64,000 nucleotides of DNA. Origin: Hetaerina americana. Its lineage: Eukaryota > Arthropoda > Insecta > Odonata > Calopterygidae. The translations under genes and the position numbers were made by a program. The stretch covers positions 206,001 through 270,000 of the forward strand of contig JAKTNV010000168.1 of NCBI GenBank assembly GCA_022747635.1. Reading direction: 5' to 3'. Shown here piece by piece: positions 1 through 10,580 of the stretch. Below the pieces are notes generated by a model. The model made no database searches. It was not told the DNA's origin and saw nothing but the letters and a program-made list of their open reading frames with translations. Every line of letters starts with the position of its first letter. Within the stretch, counting starts at the first letter, position 1.

Positions 1-500
1 GTAGGATTTTCACTTCGAACTTTAGCCAGTATATCCTCACTCATTGATTCTTTATATTTTTACCATAATGTTTTTGGGTGAGATGGATTACAGGAGGTTA
101 TTATAATGGCAAACAAAATTCGGATTTGTCCTGGAAGAGAAATCAAACTGGCCTCTCGCAGTGAGTCATCCCAGTGTTGATCTCCTTCTAGCAACCCTAA
201 ATTCTGGCAAGCTTCTGTGAATGTCTCACATATTTTTCCGTTTACCGTTCTTAATTCTGCAAATGAGCGAGGTCCTCTAATGGTATGTAGAAGCATTCTT
301 AAAAAATAACTTTCGGCGTTGTTAGGATGGACTTTGTAGACTCGGCCCAATGCGTCACATGAATAAATATTATTCTCAGGATCAAAGTTGCCCATTTTTC
401 TTCTACAAAAGACTTTCCTTGATGTATTCCACGTATAATAACTTGGCAATTCTGAATACAATAGTGTTCTTGCAAAAGTATCCTGCTGGCATAGTTGGAA
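1..500 (-). pseudogene. Helitron Rep/helicase protein fragment (runs off left edge)
   Basis: Read on the minus strand, this stretch encodes the region of Helitron proteins between the replication initiator and the PIF1-like helicase. Recognisable pieces in order are FARTLLYSELPSYYTWN, ALGRVYKVHPNNAESYFLR, EGDQHWDDSL and FAIIITSCNPSHPKTLW. These match the family's usual order in rolling-circle transposons. A TAA at 58-60 interrupts the frame, and the same frame resumes beyond it (KYKESMSEDILAKV...) to the window edge, so the copy is decayed. No start codon belonging to the element is visible; homology ends near 495-500, just before the (TA)n tract. The call rests on remembered family sequence. 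Confidence 0.75.
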
Positions 501-561
501 AAATGCTGTTTCTATGACAGCAAAAAGTAAACAAATTACATACATACAAACAAACACTCTC

Positions 562-659
<98 letters not shown>

Positions 660-686
660 TATATATATAATATATATATATATATA
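562..686. repeat. (TA)n microsatellite
   Basis: A nearly pure alternating TA tract with two or three small breaks lies between the Helitron fragment and the left arm of the palindrome that follows. The Tyr-Ile reading frames across it are low-complexity noise. Confidence 0.95.
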
Positions 687-812
687 TTCTCCAGGAATTC
701 CAACACTGCCTTAACTATACATTAAGCACTGATTCTAAACTGTGCAATTCATGCGTGAATTTCACACGGCTACCAAAACTTCGGGTTGATTACTGCTTTT
801 ATGGTCTATATA

Positions 813-878
<66 letters not shown>

Positions 879-1018
879 GACACACACACATATATATAGA
901 CCATAAAAGCAGTAATCAACCCGAAGTTTTGGTAGCCGTGTGAAATTCACGCTTGAATTGCCCAGTTTGGAATCAGTGCTTAATCTATAGTTAAGGCAGT
1001 GTTGGAATTCCTGGAGAA
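687..1018. repeat. Large palindrome with (TA)n centre
   Basis: The left arm (687 to about 822) is repeated almost exactly in inverted orientation as the right arm (about 882 to 1018). The shared sequence runs from the outer ttctccaggaattcc through a tail reading atggtctatatatgtgtgtg next to the centre. Only a handful of mismatches is seen over about 135 bp per arm. The spacer is (TA)n with short GT/CA borders. No coding potential was recognised in the arms. It could be a foldback/MITE-like unit or an inverted duplication primed at the TA tract. Confidence 0.9.
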
Positions 1019-2160
1019 GGAATGAACATTTTTAGAACAGTAGAGCATCTGATAGCACATCATTGAGCAAAGCATTCAAAATGTTTACATTACTCATTTA
1101 GTCTTTGTTTTTTCTGTTGAATAAATGAATTTGGGTCAATTGCAACCTGACTACAACGTTTTTTATTGTGTTGTGACCACCAATTCAGCGTTGTACATCG
1201 TCTAATTTCGTTCTCAATAGCATGACAGTATGCTAATTAACACGTAGACATGTCCCGTATTTGTGATAAAACCGATGTATTAGTGTTTCCAAATAGTTCT
1301 AGAATATTTGAGTGATAAATCTTTACTGAATATGTCCCGAGAGAATTGCATTGTTTGCATCTGTCGTTATGTTTTCATGAAACATATGATTTTTGTGTGT
1401 TTAAATTTATGTTATTTTGAAACAAGTGAATAAAGGAAATGAGACGTGCGTGTGTTTTTCTAGCATAATACTTGTGAAGATCGACAAAAGTTTCCGCGTA
1501 ATTGTGCCCAAAGCATGCGTTTTAATATGTTCATGTATTTCGATTTGTTTATGTCATGTAGACCGATGTTTAACGAATCTCGTAGTTTCAAAACTAAGGG
1601 TAAATATAGCTTCGTGAAGCTGTTGAATTCCTTAATGTTAAACTCCCGTCATCAACTTGTCACTTCGGTAATATTCTTGGGTATTTATCAATGTACTTAC
1701 CCGAAAAAGTACTTAATTAGTACTTGTAGTATTGTAGTATTCACTTTTCAAGTTTAAGCTAAGATTCCGTTCTCTCTTCGTTATTTATCCAGTCGCCCCA
1801 TTTACTAATGTGATTATTCGCATTGCGGTAAACTGTCCCCATATAATTGTTATTATTATCCGTTCTGCAGTGATCCAAGTGTAATCAAAGCACGTGGAAA
1901 TTTGGAAACAAAGAAGAAATCGAGCCAGAATGAAGCTACGAGGTATTAACTTGCATTGCTGGAAAGATAGCCCAGGCGTGTACACTAATAGGCAATGGTT
2001 CGCATTCTTAAATATAATTACATATTTTACGTATTTTATATACTCCTTCCCATGTATGGTTAATTTATTCATTCACTTATTTATTATATTATATTACCAA
2101 AACGAAGCCCGGATACATCATGAAACGACTTTCTTGCTTGCAAGAAAGAAAAATATCTTC
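1019..2160. other. No recognised feature
   Basis: AT-rich sequence with only short open frames. I see no transposon motif, tRNA-like box or convincing exon in this stretch. Confidence 0.5.
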
Positions 2161-2161
2161 A

Positions 2162-2320
2162 ATTGCCATCATATATTTGTGGAGAAAGGAAAGTAGCTTT
2201 GCATCTACTAGAAAGGAGATTGCCATCATATATTTGTGGAGAAAGGAAAGTACCTTTGCATCTGCTAGAAAGGAGATTGCCAGCATACATTTGTGGAGAA
2301 AGGAAAGTACCTTTGCTCTA
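2162..2320. repeat. 57-bp tandem minisatellite, about 2.7 copies
   Basis: Units begin with attgccatc or a near variant at 2162, 2219 and 2276, an exact 57-bp period, and each contains tttgtggagaaaggaaagta. Because 57 is a multiple of three, the plus frame reads as a 19-residue repeat (IIYLWRKES... type). There is no sign that it is translated. Copies differ by only a few bases, so the expansion is fairly recent. Confidence 0.92.
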
Positions 2321-2682
2321 AATCGCATCTTTGTGCATTGTGTCCATAATGCACACTTCTTTCATTCAATCCCAACCCTTTTCTTTCCGTTTTCTGGCTT
2401 ACTTAACAATCTGCCCATCAATCACAGTCTTCAATATTCTCAAGATAACTCAAAAGCAATGGACAATAATCGTCCCATCTTGCGAATATAAATTCATTAA
2501 TGCCGTTGGCTCAACTTTAGAATTGTTGAAACTTAAATTTTCACATTGAGTAAAAACGGAATAAAAATCAGGTGCATTAAAACTTCCTGAATTAACTCTT
2601 AAGTCTCATGTTTATATTGTTTTGTTGGACGATTTTGACAAATGACTACTGCATATCAATTCGTTTGTCGATGCTATTTCAG

Positions 2683-2844
2683 GGATGCCATAATGCCATG
2701 GCATCTGCAGCCAGGCACTCAAATGGCATCAATGATACCTTTAAAGAAATAACCTCCGATGTCATTTCACAGAGCCAAGGACAGTTTATGGCTAAAAATA
2801 TTGGACGATTTATAGTCAAGAAAAATTTTCATGCAGCACTATAA
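2683..2844 (+). CDS. Candidate terminal coding exon of an unidentified host gene
   Basis: A pyrimidine-rich acceptor (gatgctatttcag, ending at 2682) opens a 53-residue frame starting GCHNAMASAARHSNG and ending GRFIVKKNFHAAL, then TAA. A canonical AATAAA follows 25 bp after the stop. The composition is balanced and unlike the AT-rich flanks. No upstream exon was identified, and the protein family is not recognised. The last residues vaguely recall the end of a repeat-helix protein such as a Pumilio-type repeat, but that is not a claim. The alternative is a chance open frame; the acceptor, stop and poly(A)-signal geometry is the only support. Confidence 0.35.
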   Translation, partial: GCHNAMASAARHSNGINDTFKEITSDVISQSQGQFMAKNIGRFIVKKNFHAAL

Positions 2845-2868
2845 TTGAGCTATTCCGTTCTTCAGAAT

Positions 2869-2874
2869 AATAAA
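2869..2874 (+). promoter_or_regulatory. Polyadenylation signal AATAAA
   Basis: A canonical hexamer lies 25 bp past the stop of the candidate terminal exon at 2683-2844. Alone it is weak evidence in AT-rich DNA; its value is in combination with that exon. Confidence 0.35.
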
Positions 2875-3299
2875 TTCTGGGTTTTTTTTTATATTCCAAC
2901 GATGATCATTTATAACACTCTTGATACCGTTACGTTCAAATTTTTTGGATTATGTTCTTTGCGTTGAAGCCAAAGGGGGGAAAGGATTGCTACTTTTAAA
3001 GGAAAAAGGCAAAAAATTAAAGTTGCCAAACTGGCAGATTTGCTTTTGAAACACATATATATGTTTATATATGTATGTATAAATGGATATATATGTTATT
3101 TTTTTTTTTAAAGGTAATCTAACGGTTAAGGTAGGTTTTCGGATGGACACAAGTACCAAACAAATATTTTATTACTCCTAACAAAACACAAAATCAATCA
3201 TCCTACTCTATATCAGGTCCCTCTTCATCTCTGAGTACTTTCTTCATCCCGTCCAACATCCTTATCCTGTTCCTTCCCTTTCCTCTTTTGCCCAGCATT

Positions 3300-4093
3300 C
3301 TACTCTATCACAGTCTTCAACATCCCACTGCCGGTCAACACCCCCTTCATCCACTTTTCCTGCCTCCATAGGATTGCTCCCAACAAACCCCTCTCTTTGC
3401 CCACCATACCAAGTACTTCCACATTTGTTTTCTTCTCAGTCCATTTCACCTTCTCCATTCTTCTCCAAACCCACATTTCAAAACCCTCCAGTCTACGTCT
3501 ATCCTCCTGCTTCAATGACCACGTTTGCACGACGTACATAGCTACACTCCATATCAAAGTTTTTACGAGTCTTTTCCTAATTTCCTTACTCGACGTCCCT
3601 CTCATCAGCTCCCTCCTCCTTTTGAAAGTCTCTTTGCCTAGCGCAATTCTTCTCCTTACGTCCCTACTACGTTGACCGTGTTGGTCCAAAACGCTAGCGA
3701 GATACGTAAACTGTTCTACCTGCTCTAGTTTTTGCCCTCCTACTTTAATGTTAAGCTTAGCCTTTTTCTCTCTAGAAAATCACATAACCTTTGTTTTATT
3801 AATATTGATTCTCACCCCATACCTGTCAAACTGAATTTACAATTCACTCAGCAATGCTTGCAGCCCCTTGGCTGACTGACAAACTAAAGCTTGGTCATCA
3901 GCAAACCTAACTGATTTTATGAATTCCCCACCCACCTTCATTCCTACCTCCAGTTCTTCCCATGCCTCTTTAATCATTTCCTCTGCATACAGGTTGAACA
4001 GCAACACTGATAATGGGCAACCCTGCCTTACACCTCTTCCTAACACTGCCCAACCGGACTCCAAGTTCCCCACTCGCACCTGAGCTGATCAAA
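3300..4093 (-). pseudogene. RTE reverse transcriptase C-terminal remnant
   Basis: After the deletion the minus strand resumes with VRVGNLESG, the motif VRQGCPLSVLLFNLYAEEM and the catalytic box SVRFADDQALVC (3837-4079). It then continues in another frame to the connection region, with WSLKQEDRRRLEGFEMWVWRR and a GVLTG tail (3300-3689). Comparison with the second copy at 11.5-12.8 kb shows that the segment around the first catalytic aspartate (CFVDFEKAFDRV in copy 2) is absent here. The joint near 4085-4100 lies at a shared gatca/gctca-like sequence, which suggests a microhomology deletion. Confidence 0.8.
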
Positions 4094-4097
4094 CTAA

Positions 4098-5870
4098 TTA
4101 TCCTATAGTCCTCACCAACGTGGCCTTTACCTTTTTCGGAATAGGAATTAAAACTGATCTCACAAAGTCTTCCGGCCAGATTCCCTCCTCATAAATACTA
4201 CGGATCAGCCCATATAGCCTCTTCCTCCCACATTTTCCTAAGCATTTTAAAAGTTCCACGGGAATGTTATCTATCCCCACGGCCTTATTTAGTTTCATCT
4301 CCCTTAATGCCCTTTCTATCTCATTGTCTAGTATGCCTGGAGCTAAGGTGTCCTCCTCTATGTCATTTTCTTTTTCAATTTTTAACTTTGTTGGTCTGAG
4401 TTCTATACTATATAGTTCTTCTATATACTCCTTCCATCTCTCTTGGATCTTTCCTGCGTCAACTATTACCTTACCCGCCTTATCTCTAACTGTTAGCATA
4501 GCTCTTCCTTTCTTACTTCCCGATAACGATTTAACTTTGCTGTACAGCGCACCGATTTCACCCTTCCTCTGCAGACTTTCCATATCCTCGCACTGTGTCT
4601 TCCACCATGCTTCTTTTGCTTTATTTGTTGCCCGCCTCAATTTATTGTTCAATTCTTTGTACTTCATTTTGCCTAATTCTGTATTTATATTCTTCCATTT
4701 TCGCCGCTCATCCATCTTTGTAATCATCTCATCCGTGATCCATGGTTTCCTAGTCCTTTTAGCGTTAACGGTTCCAATAGTGTCTTTTGCGGCTTTAGAC
4801 AACCCTTTCTTGATCATTTCCCATTTTTCTTCGATAGTACTAAGCCCTTTACCATCCTCCATGATTTCCTCTACCGCCTGTTTGTATTCCTTCTTTTTCA
4901 ACCCATTTAATGTTTCTACATTCCATTTTCTAACTCGCCCCCCCTGCCTTATCTTTTTGAAATGTACGCTACATGTCATAACAACTAAATTGTGGTCTGA
5001 GTCCGCATCCCCTCCCGGGAAGCTGTGGGAATTTATCACTCTGTTCCTAAACCTTCGTCTAACCAGGATATAATCTAGCTGATATCTTCCTGAGTCACCT
5101 GGCATTTTCCATGTATACCTGCGTCTTTTGTGGTGTCTAAACCAAGTGTTGGTGATGACTAACCCCTGTCTTCTGCAGAACTCAACTGCTTTCTCCCCAC
5201 GGTCATTCCTCGTGCCTAAACCGTAGTCCCCCACCTCATCACCATCTCTTCTTTCGCCTACCGTCGCATTACAATCCCCCATCACTATCAAATGTTTCCA
5301 TGCAGGAACACACGCGATCATGTCCTCTAACTGATCGTATATCCTATCGACCTCCTCTGAGTTATGGTTGCTCGGTTGCATGTATACCTGAATAATAACC
5401 AAGTTCGTCGGTTCTGTTTTTATCTCTACTAGTAGTATTCTATCAGTTACCTGCTCTATGTTGACTACGCTTTGCCCTACCTCTTCATTTAATACTATGG
5501 CAACCCCTCGTTGGCTCTCGTCCCCACCGCTGTATATTATTCTATACTTATCACTCCAGTAATCCCCACTATCCTTCCATCTCACCTCGCATAGACCTAA
5601 AATATCTATATTTCCCCTTTCCATCTCTCGCTTAACATTCTCCAATATCCCTGTCCTCATCATTGTCCTAACATTCCACGTTCCTATTCTAACTAATGTG
5701 GCCTTCTTCTCCTGCGTCTTCTGTCCTGCTGCTGCTGGTTTCCCCTTGCAAGGGTTTCGGAGGATGACGACCGCGGAAGCCTTGCCTCTCCTGCTGCCAG
5801 GCACGACACACGGCCGATTGGGCCGAGCTCCGTGGTTGCCAGGACTCAAAACATCTCTATTGTCCATCAT
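4098..5870 (-). pseudogene. RTE ORF2 N-terminal part: AP-like endonuclease plus RT fingers
   Basis: A 590-residue open frame. The exonuclease-endonuclease-phosphatase fold is evident from GTWNVRTM (Asn66), LCEVRWKDSG (Glu95), VMGDCNATVG (Asp199, Asn201), a RYQLDYILVRRR block (262-273) and SDHNLVV (291-293), so the catalytic set is intact. A basic linker follows, then the RT entry LNKAVGIDNIPVELLKC near residue 540. The frame ends in an out-of-register tail (KATLVRTIG) where an internal deletion joins it to downstream RT sequence. This family is what insect annotations often call craniofacial development protein 2. It would nick DNA to prime reverse transcription, but this copy cannot make a working RT. 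Confidence 0.88.
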
Positions 5871-6142
5871 ATTTTTCTTGGGAATGATAATTGAGGTGGT
5901 TTCCCGTTGCCTTCCTCAATAGTGTTTTTAACGTGACACCATCACTTACTGGCCACCCCACTGGGGTCAGAAGCCATTGCAGCCGCCTCACTCAGGAACA
6001 GACGATGCGTGGACTACCTTTCGTCTGGATCCTAACCTTCGACCTATCTGGCATGGGTGACACTACCAGGAGCAATTTTTATTACTCCCGCCAGCACAGA
6101 TCTAGGGGTAATCGGAACGCACAAGCCCTTCCAACATGTCAA

Positions 6143-6148
<6 letters not shown>

Positions 6149-6198
<50 letters not shown>
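6149..6198. repeat. (TA)n microsatellite at an RTE/PLE border
   Basis: A pure TA tract of about 50 bp separates the 5' end of RTE copy 1 from the PLE fragment. Several other TA tracts in this window also lie at element borders. Confidence 0.95.
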
Positions 6199-6199
<1 letters not shown>

Positions 6200-6985
6200 G
6201 ATGAATTCAAAGATTGTTTTTTCTACAGACAAAAGGCACAGCGATGGGTACGAGGATGGCACCATCATACGCCAATCTCTTAATGGGCCATCTCGAAGAG
6301 ACTTTCCTGTCACAGCAACCCTTTCAACCTCTTTTCTGGGTCCACTACGTAGACGATATATTTATTTTCTGGGCTCTGATTCTCTCAACAATTTTATATC
6401 CGCCTTAAATTCATCGTTCACTGTTTAATTCACCTCTTCCATTTCAGACTCTACCATCACCTTTCTTGACACAGACATCTCACTTCAAAACAACAAATTC
6501 ACTACTTCAGTACACATCAAAGCCACTAACCATCAGCAATACCTATACCACACAAGCTGTCATCCTCAACACACGAAACGCTCGATTCCTAACTCTCTCT
6601 CTATCCGCGGACACCAAATTTGCAACACTCTCAACAAATACCTTGACAATCTACACCTTGCACTCCTCAAACGCGGTTACCCAGAAAAGTTACTACAAAA
6701 TAAAATCCACCGGTCCACCCGACCACACACACCACACAATAACAAGCCCACATCTGACGCAGGACTCAACCTTTGAACCACATATTTCCCCGGATCACAA
6801 AAGACTGAAAGCCATCCTTAAAGAACTGTTTCCAATTTTACATGACAATGACGCGACCTCATCCTTACTACCCCAATGCCCATCTATCGCATACAGACGA
6901 CCCGCCAATCTCAAAAGCCTTCTGAGATCCACCAACCCTTTGGCCAATTTCCCAATATTTCCCCAACTTGCAACCACTATGCGGC
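6199..6985 (+). pseudogene. Penelope-like element reverse transcriptase fragment
   Basis: Plus-strand frames give QTKGTAMGTRMAPSYANLL then PLFWVHYVDDIFIFW, where YVDD is the catalytic box typical of Penelope-like RTs. Two frame changes later come FLDTDISLQNNKFTTSVHIK and a conserved tail with SIPNSLSIRGHQICNTL. The piece LLRSTNPLA near 6917 recurs in the PLE at 40826. Stops near 6425 and a +1 shift show decay. The N-terminal half of the protein and the GIY-YIG endonuclease are absent. The 3' side is cut by an RTE fragment near 6985-7005. Confidence 0.85.
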
Positions 6986-7004
6986 CTTATGTGTGGCCAA
7001 CCTT

Positions 7005-7487
7005 ATGTGTGGCCATGGAAACGTGGTCGTTGAAGCAGGAGGACAGACGTAGATTGGAGGCTCATCAATTGATAGATATTAATGTGGGTGAGTGGAGAAG
7101 GATGGATAATGGACCGAAAGAAGGAAAACAAATGAGGAAGTATAGGTTGGTCTGGTTTAGAGGCGAGGAGAGAAGGGTTTGTTGGGAGATATTACTGAGG
7201 AGGAAGAGGCAGATGTATGGAATGGATTAATGGTGTATTGATTGGCAACAGTGGGATGTTGAAGACTGTATTAGAGATGAGAATGTTATGCAAAGGAGTA
7301 GGTAGGTATAGGAATATAGGGGTAGGAATAGGATGGATAGGGATGTATGAAGGGATGAAGAAAGTACACAGAGATGAAGAAGGACTTTGATATAGTGTAG
7401 GTTTGCTGGATTGTGTTTTCTTAGGAGTGACAAAATATTTATTTGGTAGGTGTGCCCATCCATAAACCTGCCTTTACCGGTAGATTA
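7005..7487 (+). mobile_element. RTE LINE 3' end, copy 3
   Basis: A plus-strand 3' fragment of the same RTE family. It contains ETWSLKQEDRRRLEA, matching WSLKQEDRRRLEGFE of copy 1, then the 3' UTR with the pattern tgacaaaatatttatttggtag and a terminal aataataataaaat tail. It is 5' truncated, as is usual for LINEs. Its frame runs on from the preceding PLE remnant, giving a fortuitous open frame at 6466-7230 that should not be annotated as one gene. Confidence 0.82.
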
Positions 7488-8277
7488 CCTAATAATAATA
7501 AAATTATAACAGATAATGTGTTGTATGAAAACAAGAATGTATGCATAGATTTAAAGAAATTGTTAAAATAAATATGAAAGAGTAACAGCTTGTCTTGATT
7601 TAATGAAAATATTCATTTTTATTCATAAAAACAACTCTTGATAAAAACAACTTAAACATTGATATGATTAGCCATATCCTATGTAAAAATTATAAATGAA
7701 AATACATAAATCTTCAGTATTATTTGACGCAAATATGTTTTACGTTCAGATATTTCAAAGTAGTATGTTAATTACTTGATACTGTCCTTGTATGTTCTAT
7801 AATTATTAAAGATTGTTCCTCATCAATTAATTGACGTATATTCTGTTTTACTTTCAGTACTTTGCTTGGTATTTTGGACATGGGCAACTGCAGTGTTGCG
7901 ATAAACGTCTCGAGTCCACCATCTTCCAGCAAGGGAAGCAGGAGGACCACAGAAAAGAAAGGACACATCGCAATTGACCTTCACTCTTCTTGATAACAGA
8001 AAAGGATTTGTATTTGAGAGGGAAATGCAATGTGACCTGTTTCTGCGACATGCAACTGATGAAAACTGGCCAAAGAATCATGATCTGAGCAGGAAACTCG
8101 ACCAAAACATGGTCGCTGACTTGTCAATGAGATTAAAAGCATAGATGTTGGATTGAATTACTCAATTGATTGATTTTCAACGACTAAACTTTAGGAATAT
8201 TAATGAACGTAGCTAAGAGACAATCTACAGCACGGTATTCAAATCAGAGTTATTCTCTCAACTTAGTGTACATCTTT
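7488..8277. other. No recognised feature
   Basis: AT-rich with short open frames on the minus strand (for example 7768-8105) that match nothing I recognise. A pyrimidine run followed by AG near 7855 could be a splice acceptor, but no convincing exon follows. Confidence 0.45.
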
Positions 8278-9060
8278 AGAAAGGTTGAGCAATTAGCTAT
8301 TTTTCTGCATGATCACCTTGATGTTCAATCACTTTTTACATCCTTGTAAGCAGCTTTTTAATACCGGTGTCGTACCTTTTTCCCGCCGCGTCACGAAGCC
8401 AACTGACGACTGCTTCTTGCACTTCCTCGTCTGACTTGATTTCTGTCCTCCAAGGGGTTTCTTGAGAGTGGGAAACAAGTGATAGTCGCAGGAGGCAACG
8501 TCTGGGCTTTAAGGAGGGTGGTCGATGATGTCCCAGCAGCTAAATTCTTTGAGCAGGGTGATCGTTTCATGTGACACATTTGCATTGTCATGATGCAAAC
8601 ACACTACTTTGGTGAGACACCTTGTTTTATCCGAGGACCTCCGACACAACAATCTGCAGCATGACGAAGTTGCCACTCTCTTCAACAAGGCCTTTATTTA
8701 CCTCATGACGGGTAATTCTCCAGTTATTGCACACCATCTCGTCAATTGGAGCCACCGTTGATTCCGATGGTAAACCCGGTCGCCCGGACCGCTGCTCAGC
8801 GTGGACATTTTCCTGGCTATAAAAGAACTCCCTGCACCACTTCCGCACATTTACGTTGTCCATAATACACTTCCAACTGTACACTTCCACTAAATGGCAG
8901 TATGAATTTTTATATCAGAGAAGCAGTCATCGCAGTTGGCTTTGCAATGCGGTGAGAGAATTGTATGATGCTGGTATTAAAATGCTGCTTACAAGGATGC
9001 AAAAAGTGAGTTATCATTAAGACGACTATGTAGAAAAATAGCTAAATGCTAAACCTTCCC
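8278..9060 (-). mobile_element. Mariner-like DNA transposon with long imperfect terminal inverted repeats
   Basis: The left edge (8278-8372; includes ttagctatttttctgcat and tacatccttgtaagcagc) is repeated in inverted orientation at the right edge (about 8965-9060), over about 90 bp with scattered mismatches. Between them lies a decayed mariner-type transposase on the minus strand. At about 780 bp the unit is shorter than the usual 1.3 kb for mariners because the middle of the transposase gene is gone. A TA duplication at the ends cannot be placed confidently. Confidence 0.75.
8372..8890 (-). pseudogene. Mariner transposase remnant (SETMAR-like), core deleted
   Basis: The N-terminal helix-turn-helix part is at 8627-8890: VRKWCREFFYSQENVHAEQ, then RSGRPGLPS and a second helix-turn-helix-like segment. 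It jumps directly to the C-terminal catalytic part at about 8615-8372, VCLHHDNANVSHETITLLKEF, where HHDN holds the second catalytic aspartate, then DEEVQEAV and an AAGKRYDTGI tail in shifted frames. The linker and the first catalytic aspartate are missing, so this copy is non-functional. The second mariner at 23.0-24.0 kb has lost the same central part. Confidence 0.8.
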
Positions 9061-10370
9061 AATGCTGTACACAAAATTGAGAATAAATTTGGGTTTTGAT
9101 GAAAAAAAATATGGGACTTTACTTTTCTAATCGCCCTAATACAGTGAGTAATTTCTCCACCTGGATTATGGCATAATGGCACCGGCATTGGAAAGGGTTT
9201 AATTAATGTTCACCAGCTTGACACAAATACCCTATTTCCTCCAGGCTACCGATTTCGTCATCCGGTATAGCATTGGCTATACTTTTGCGGATCCGAGCTA
9301 TTGTCTTCAAAATCACTGGATAATAAGATCTTTTCTTCCTCAGGACAACCCTAAATGCTGTGTTATCCAATCCAATTAATTTCTTCCTTTGATGGCATTT
9401 CGTTGAGGCCATGTTTTTCTCCACACTTTTCAATACGGGACGTGAATTGACCAAGCCTTTTCCGAATGAATTTCATCATTAACGCATGTCTACTGCTGTG
9501 CCTGATGGATTTATTCCCATCTCATCTCTTGAAGCACTTTGTTTGACTGTCATATCATTCTCAAGTCCCCCGCATAAATCTATACCACTCTTAGACAAAG
9601 AACGTCGAATGGAACCTTTCCTCTCCATCAATCCTCTCTTCTTCAAACCAAGTAGATTGAGAAGTACCTTGGTTTTGGCATTGAACTGTGCCACAATCTA
9701 CAACGCCCCTCTGAAAATATTGCAAAGGCCAACTCTCTCTCCGGTCACAACTCTGTGTTTAACATCATGTAACACAATTGCCCACGGTGGAACATATCAC
9801 CTTTTTCCAGTAAACTGAAAATAAACAAATAAATAGTGCCGGTTCAGTTGGATTGTTAAAAACAAGATCCGATTCCATGCTGCTTGTTATAATGCATTAC
9901 TACCACAAAAACCATGAACCACATGCATCTTGGTAAGGTACAAACTATTGTGGTACGAACTGAAACGAGTTAGAAAGTATTATTTCTGCAATTGAACATT
10001 TAAGAACAGTTTTTCTCGCAGAAAAGAGAACACTATCAGTATTTCAGTATGGCATCCATGCTGGGTATCTATTAATACACAATACTGCCAGAGTCTCTAA
10101 AGATGGATTATGGCAGGATGATTTTAAAAATGCAAATCCATTGAAAAGAATGAAAATAAAAGTTAAAATAATGATGAAAACATACCAATTTACACGCACT
10201 GAGAGATTCACATGTATTTGCTCAAAGTATTAGTTAAATTAACTAGAAAGTCAATGGAAAGCAATATAATATATGCAAGGTATGTATTAATAGTTTGGGT
10301 AAAAGGTTTTCCCAGGCATTCCTATGCGTTGCCGTAGGCTCAAATGTAAATATAAAATGAACATACCTAC
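9061..10370. other. No recognised feature
   Basis: Short open frames exist on both strands at 9203-9818, but none shows a family motif. The rest is AT-rich and featureless to my reading. Confidence 0.45.
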
Positions 10371-10580
10371 CGTCTTGAAGCAATGGAAATGGGATAACCG
10401 AGACCGTAAAGAGCTTAGACTCAAGTGTCTGATCTTCGACATGCACCAAGCGCCATTCGCCTTTCAGCATTCCTTCAGGATTGATGGTCTTATCAGTGGA
10501 CCCCTGTTGGGTGACATGGTGCAGGTGCAAATTGAAACGAGCTATTGACCAGCGACAGGCCATAAAATTGTATTGCTGGA
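10371..10580 (-). CDS. Candidate internal coding exon of an unidentified host gene
   Basis: On the minus strand a 210-bp stretch is open from an acceptor (aattccacag, AG at 10582-10581) to a good donor (GACG|GTAGGT, junction at 10371/10370). Reading with two leading and one trailing base gives 69 codons without a stop (QYNFMACRWS... to ...FPLLQD), a symmetric phase-1 exon. Sequence composition is protein-like (GEWRLVHVEDQ, KLFTVSVIPF). I do not recognise the family. A faint likeness of the G-x-W...F-x-V pattern to the tail of peptide O-xylosyltransferases came to mind but is unverified. No partner exons were found. Confidence 0.35.

Larger units (their letters stand above)
3111..6143 (-). mobile_element. 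RTE-clade LINE, copy 1, internally deleted
   Basis: This is an RTE-like non-LTR retrotransposon on the minus strand. The 5' untranslated part (about 5871-6143) holds a conserved block that recurs at 14139-14405 and 41408-41560. An endonuclease and the start of the reverse transcriptase occupy 4098-5870. The rest of the RT and a 3' UTR run down to an A-rich end (a T run on the plus strand) near 3100-3111. The 3' end resembles those at 7376-7487 and 11343-11460. About 0.5 kb of RT core is missing at 4085-4100. It abuts a (TA)n tract and a PLE fragment at its 5' side. Confidence 0.88.

Noticed and set aside
1894..2196. Plus-strand frame of 100 codons as a host exon
   Set aside because: It runs into AT-rich low-complexity sequence and the 57-bp minisatellite, and the only donor candidate (GTATTA) is poor.
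4264..5073. Plus-strand open frame of 269 codons opposite the RTE ORF
   Set aside because: Antisense shadow of the RTE reading frame with no motif of its own.
9203..9818. Possible small genes on either strand
   Set aside because: Short frames overlapping on opposite strands with no motif, splice sites or poly(A) signal that stand out.
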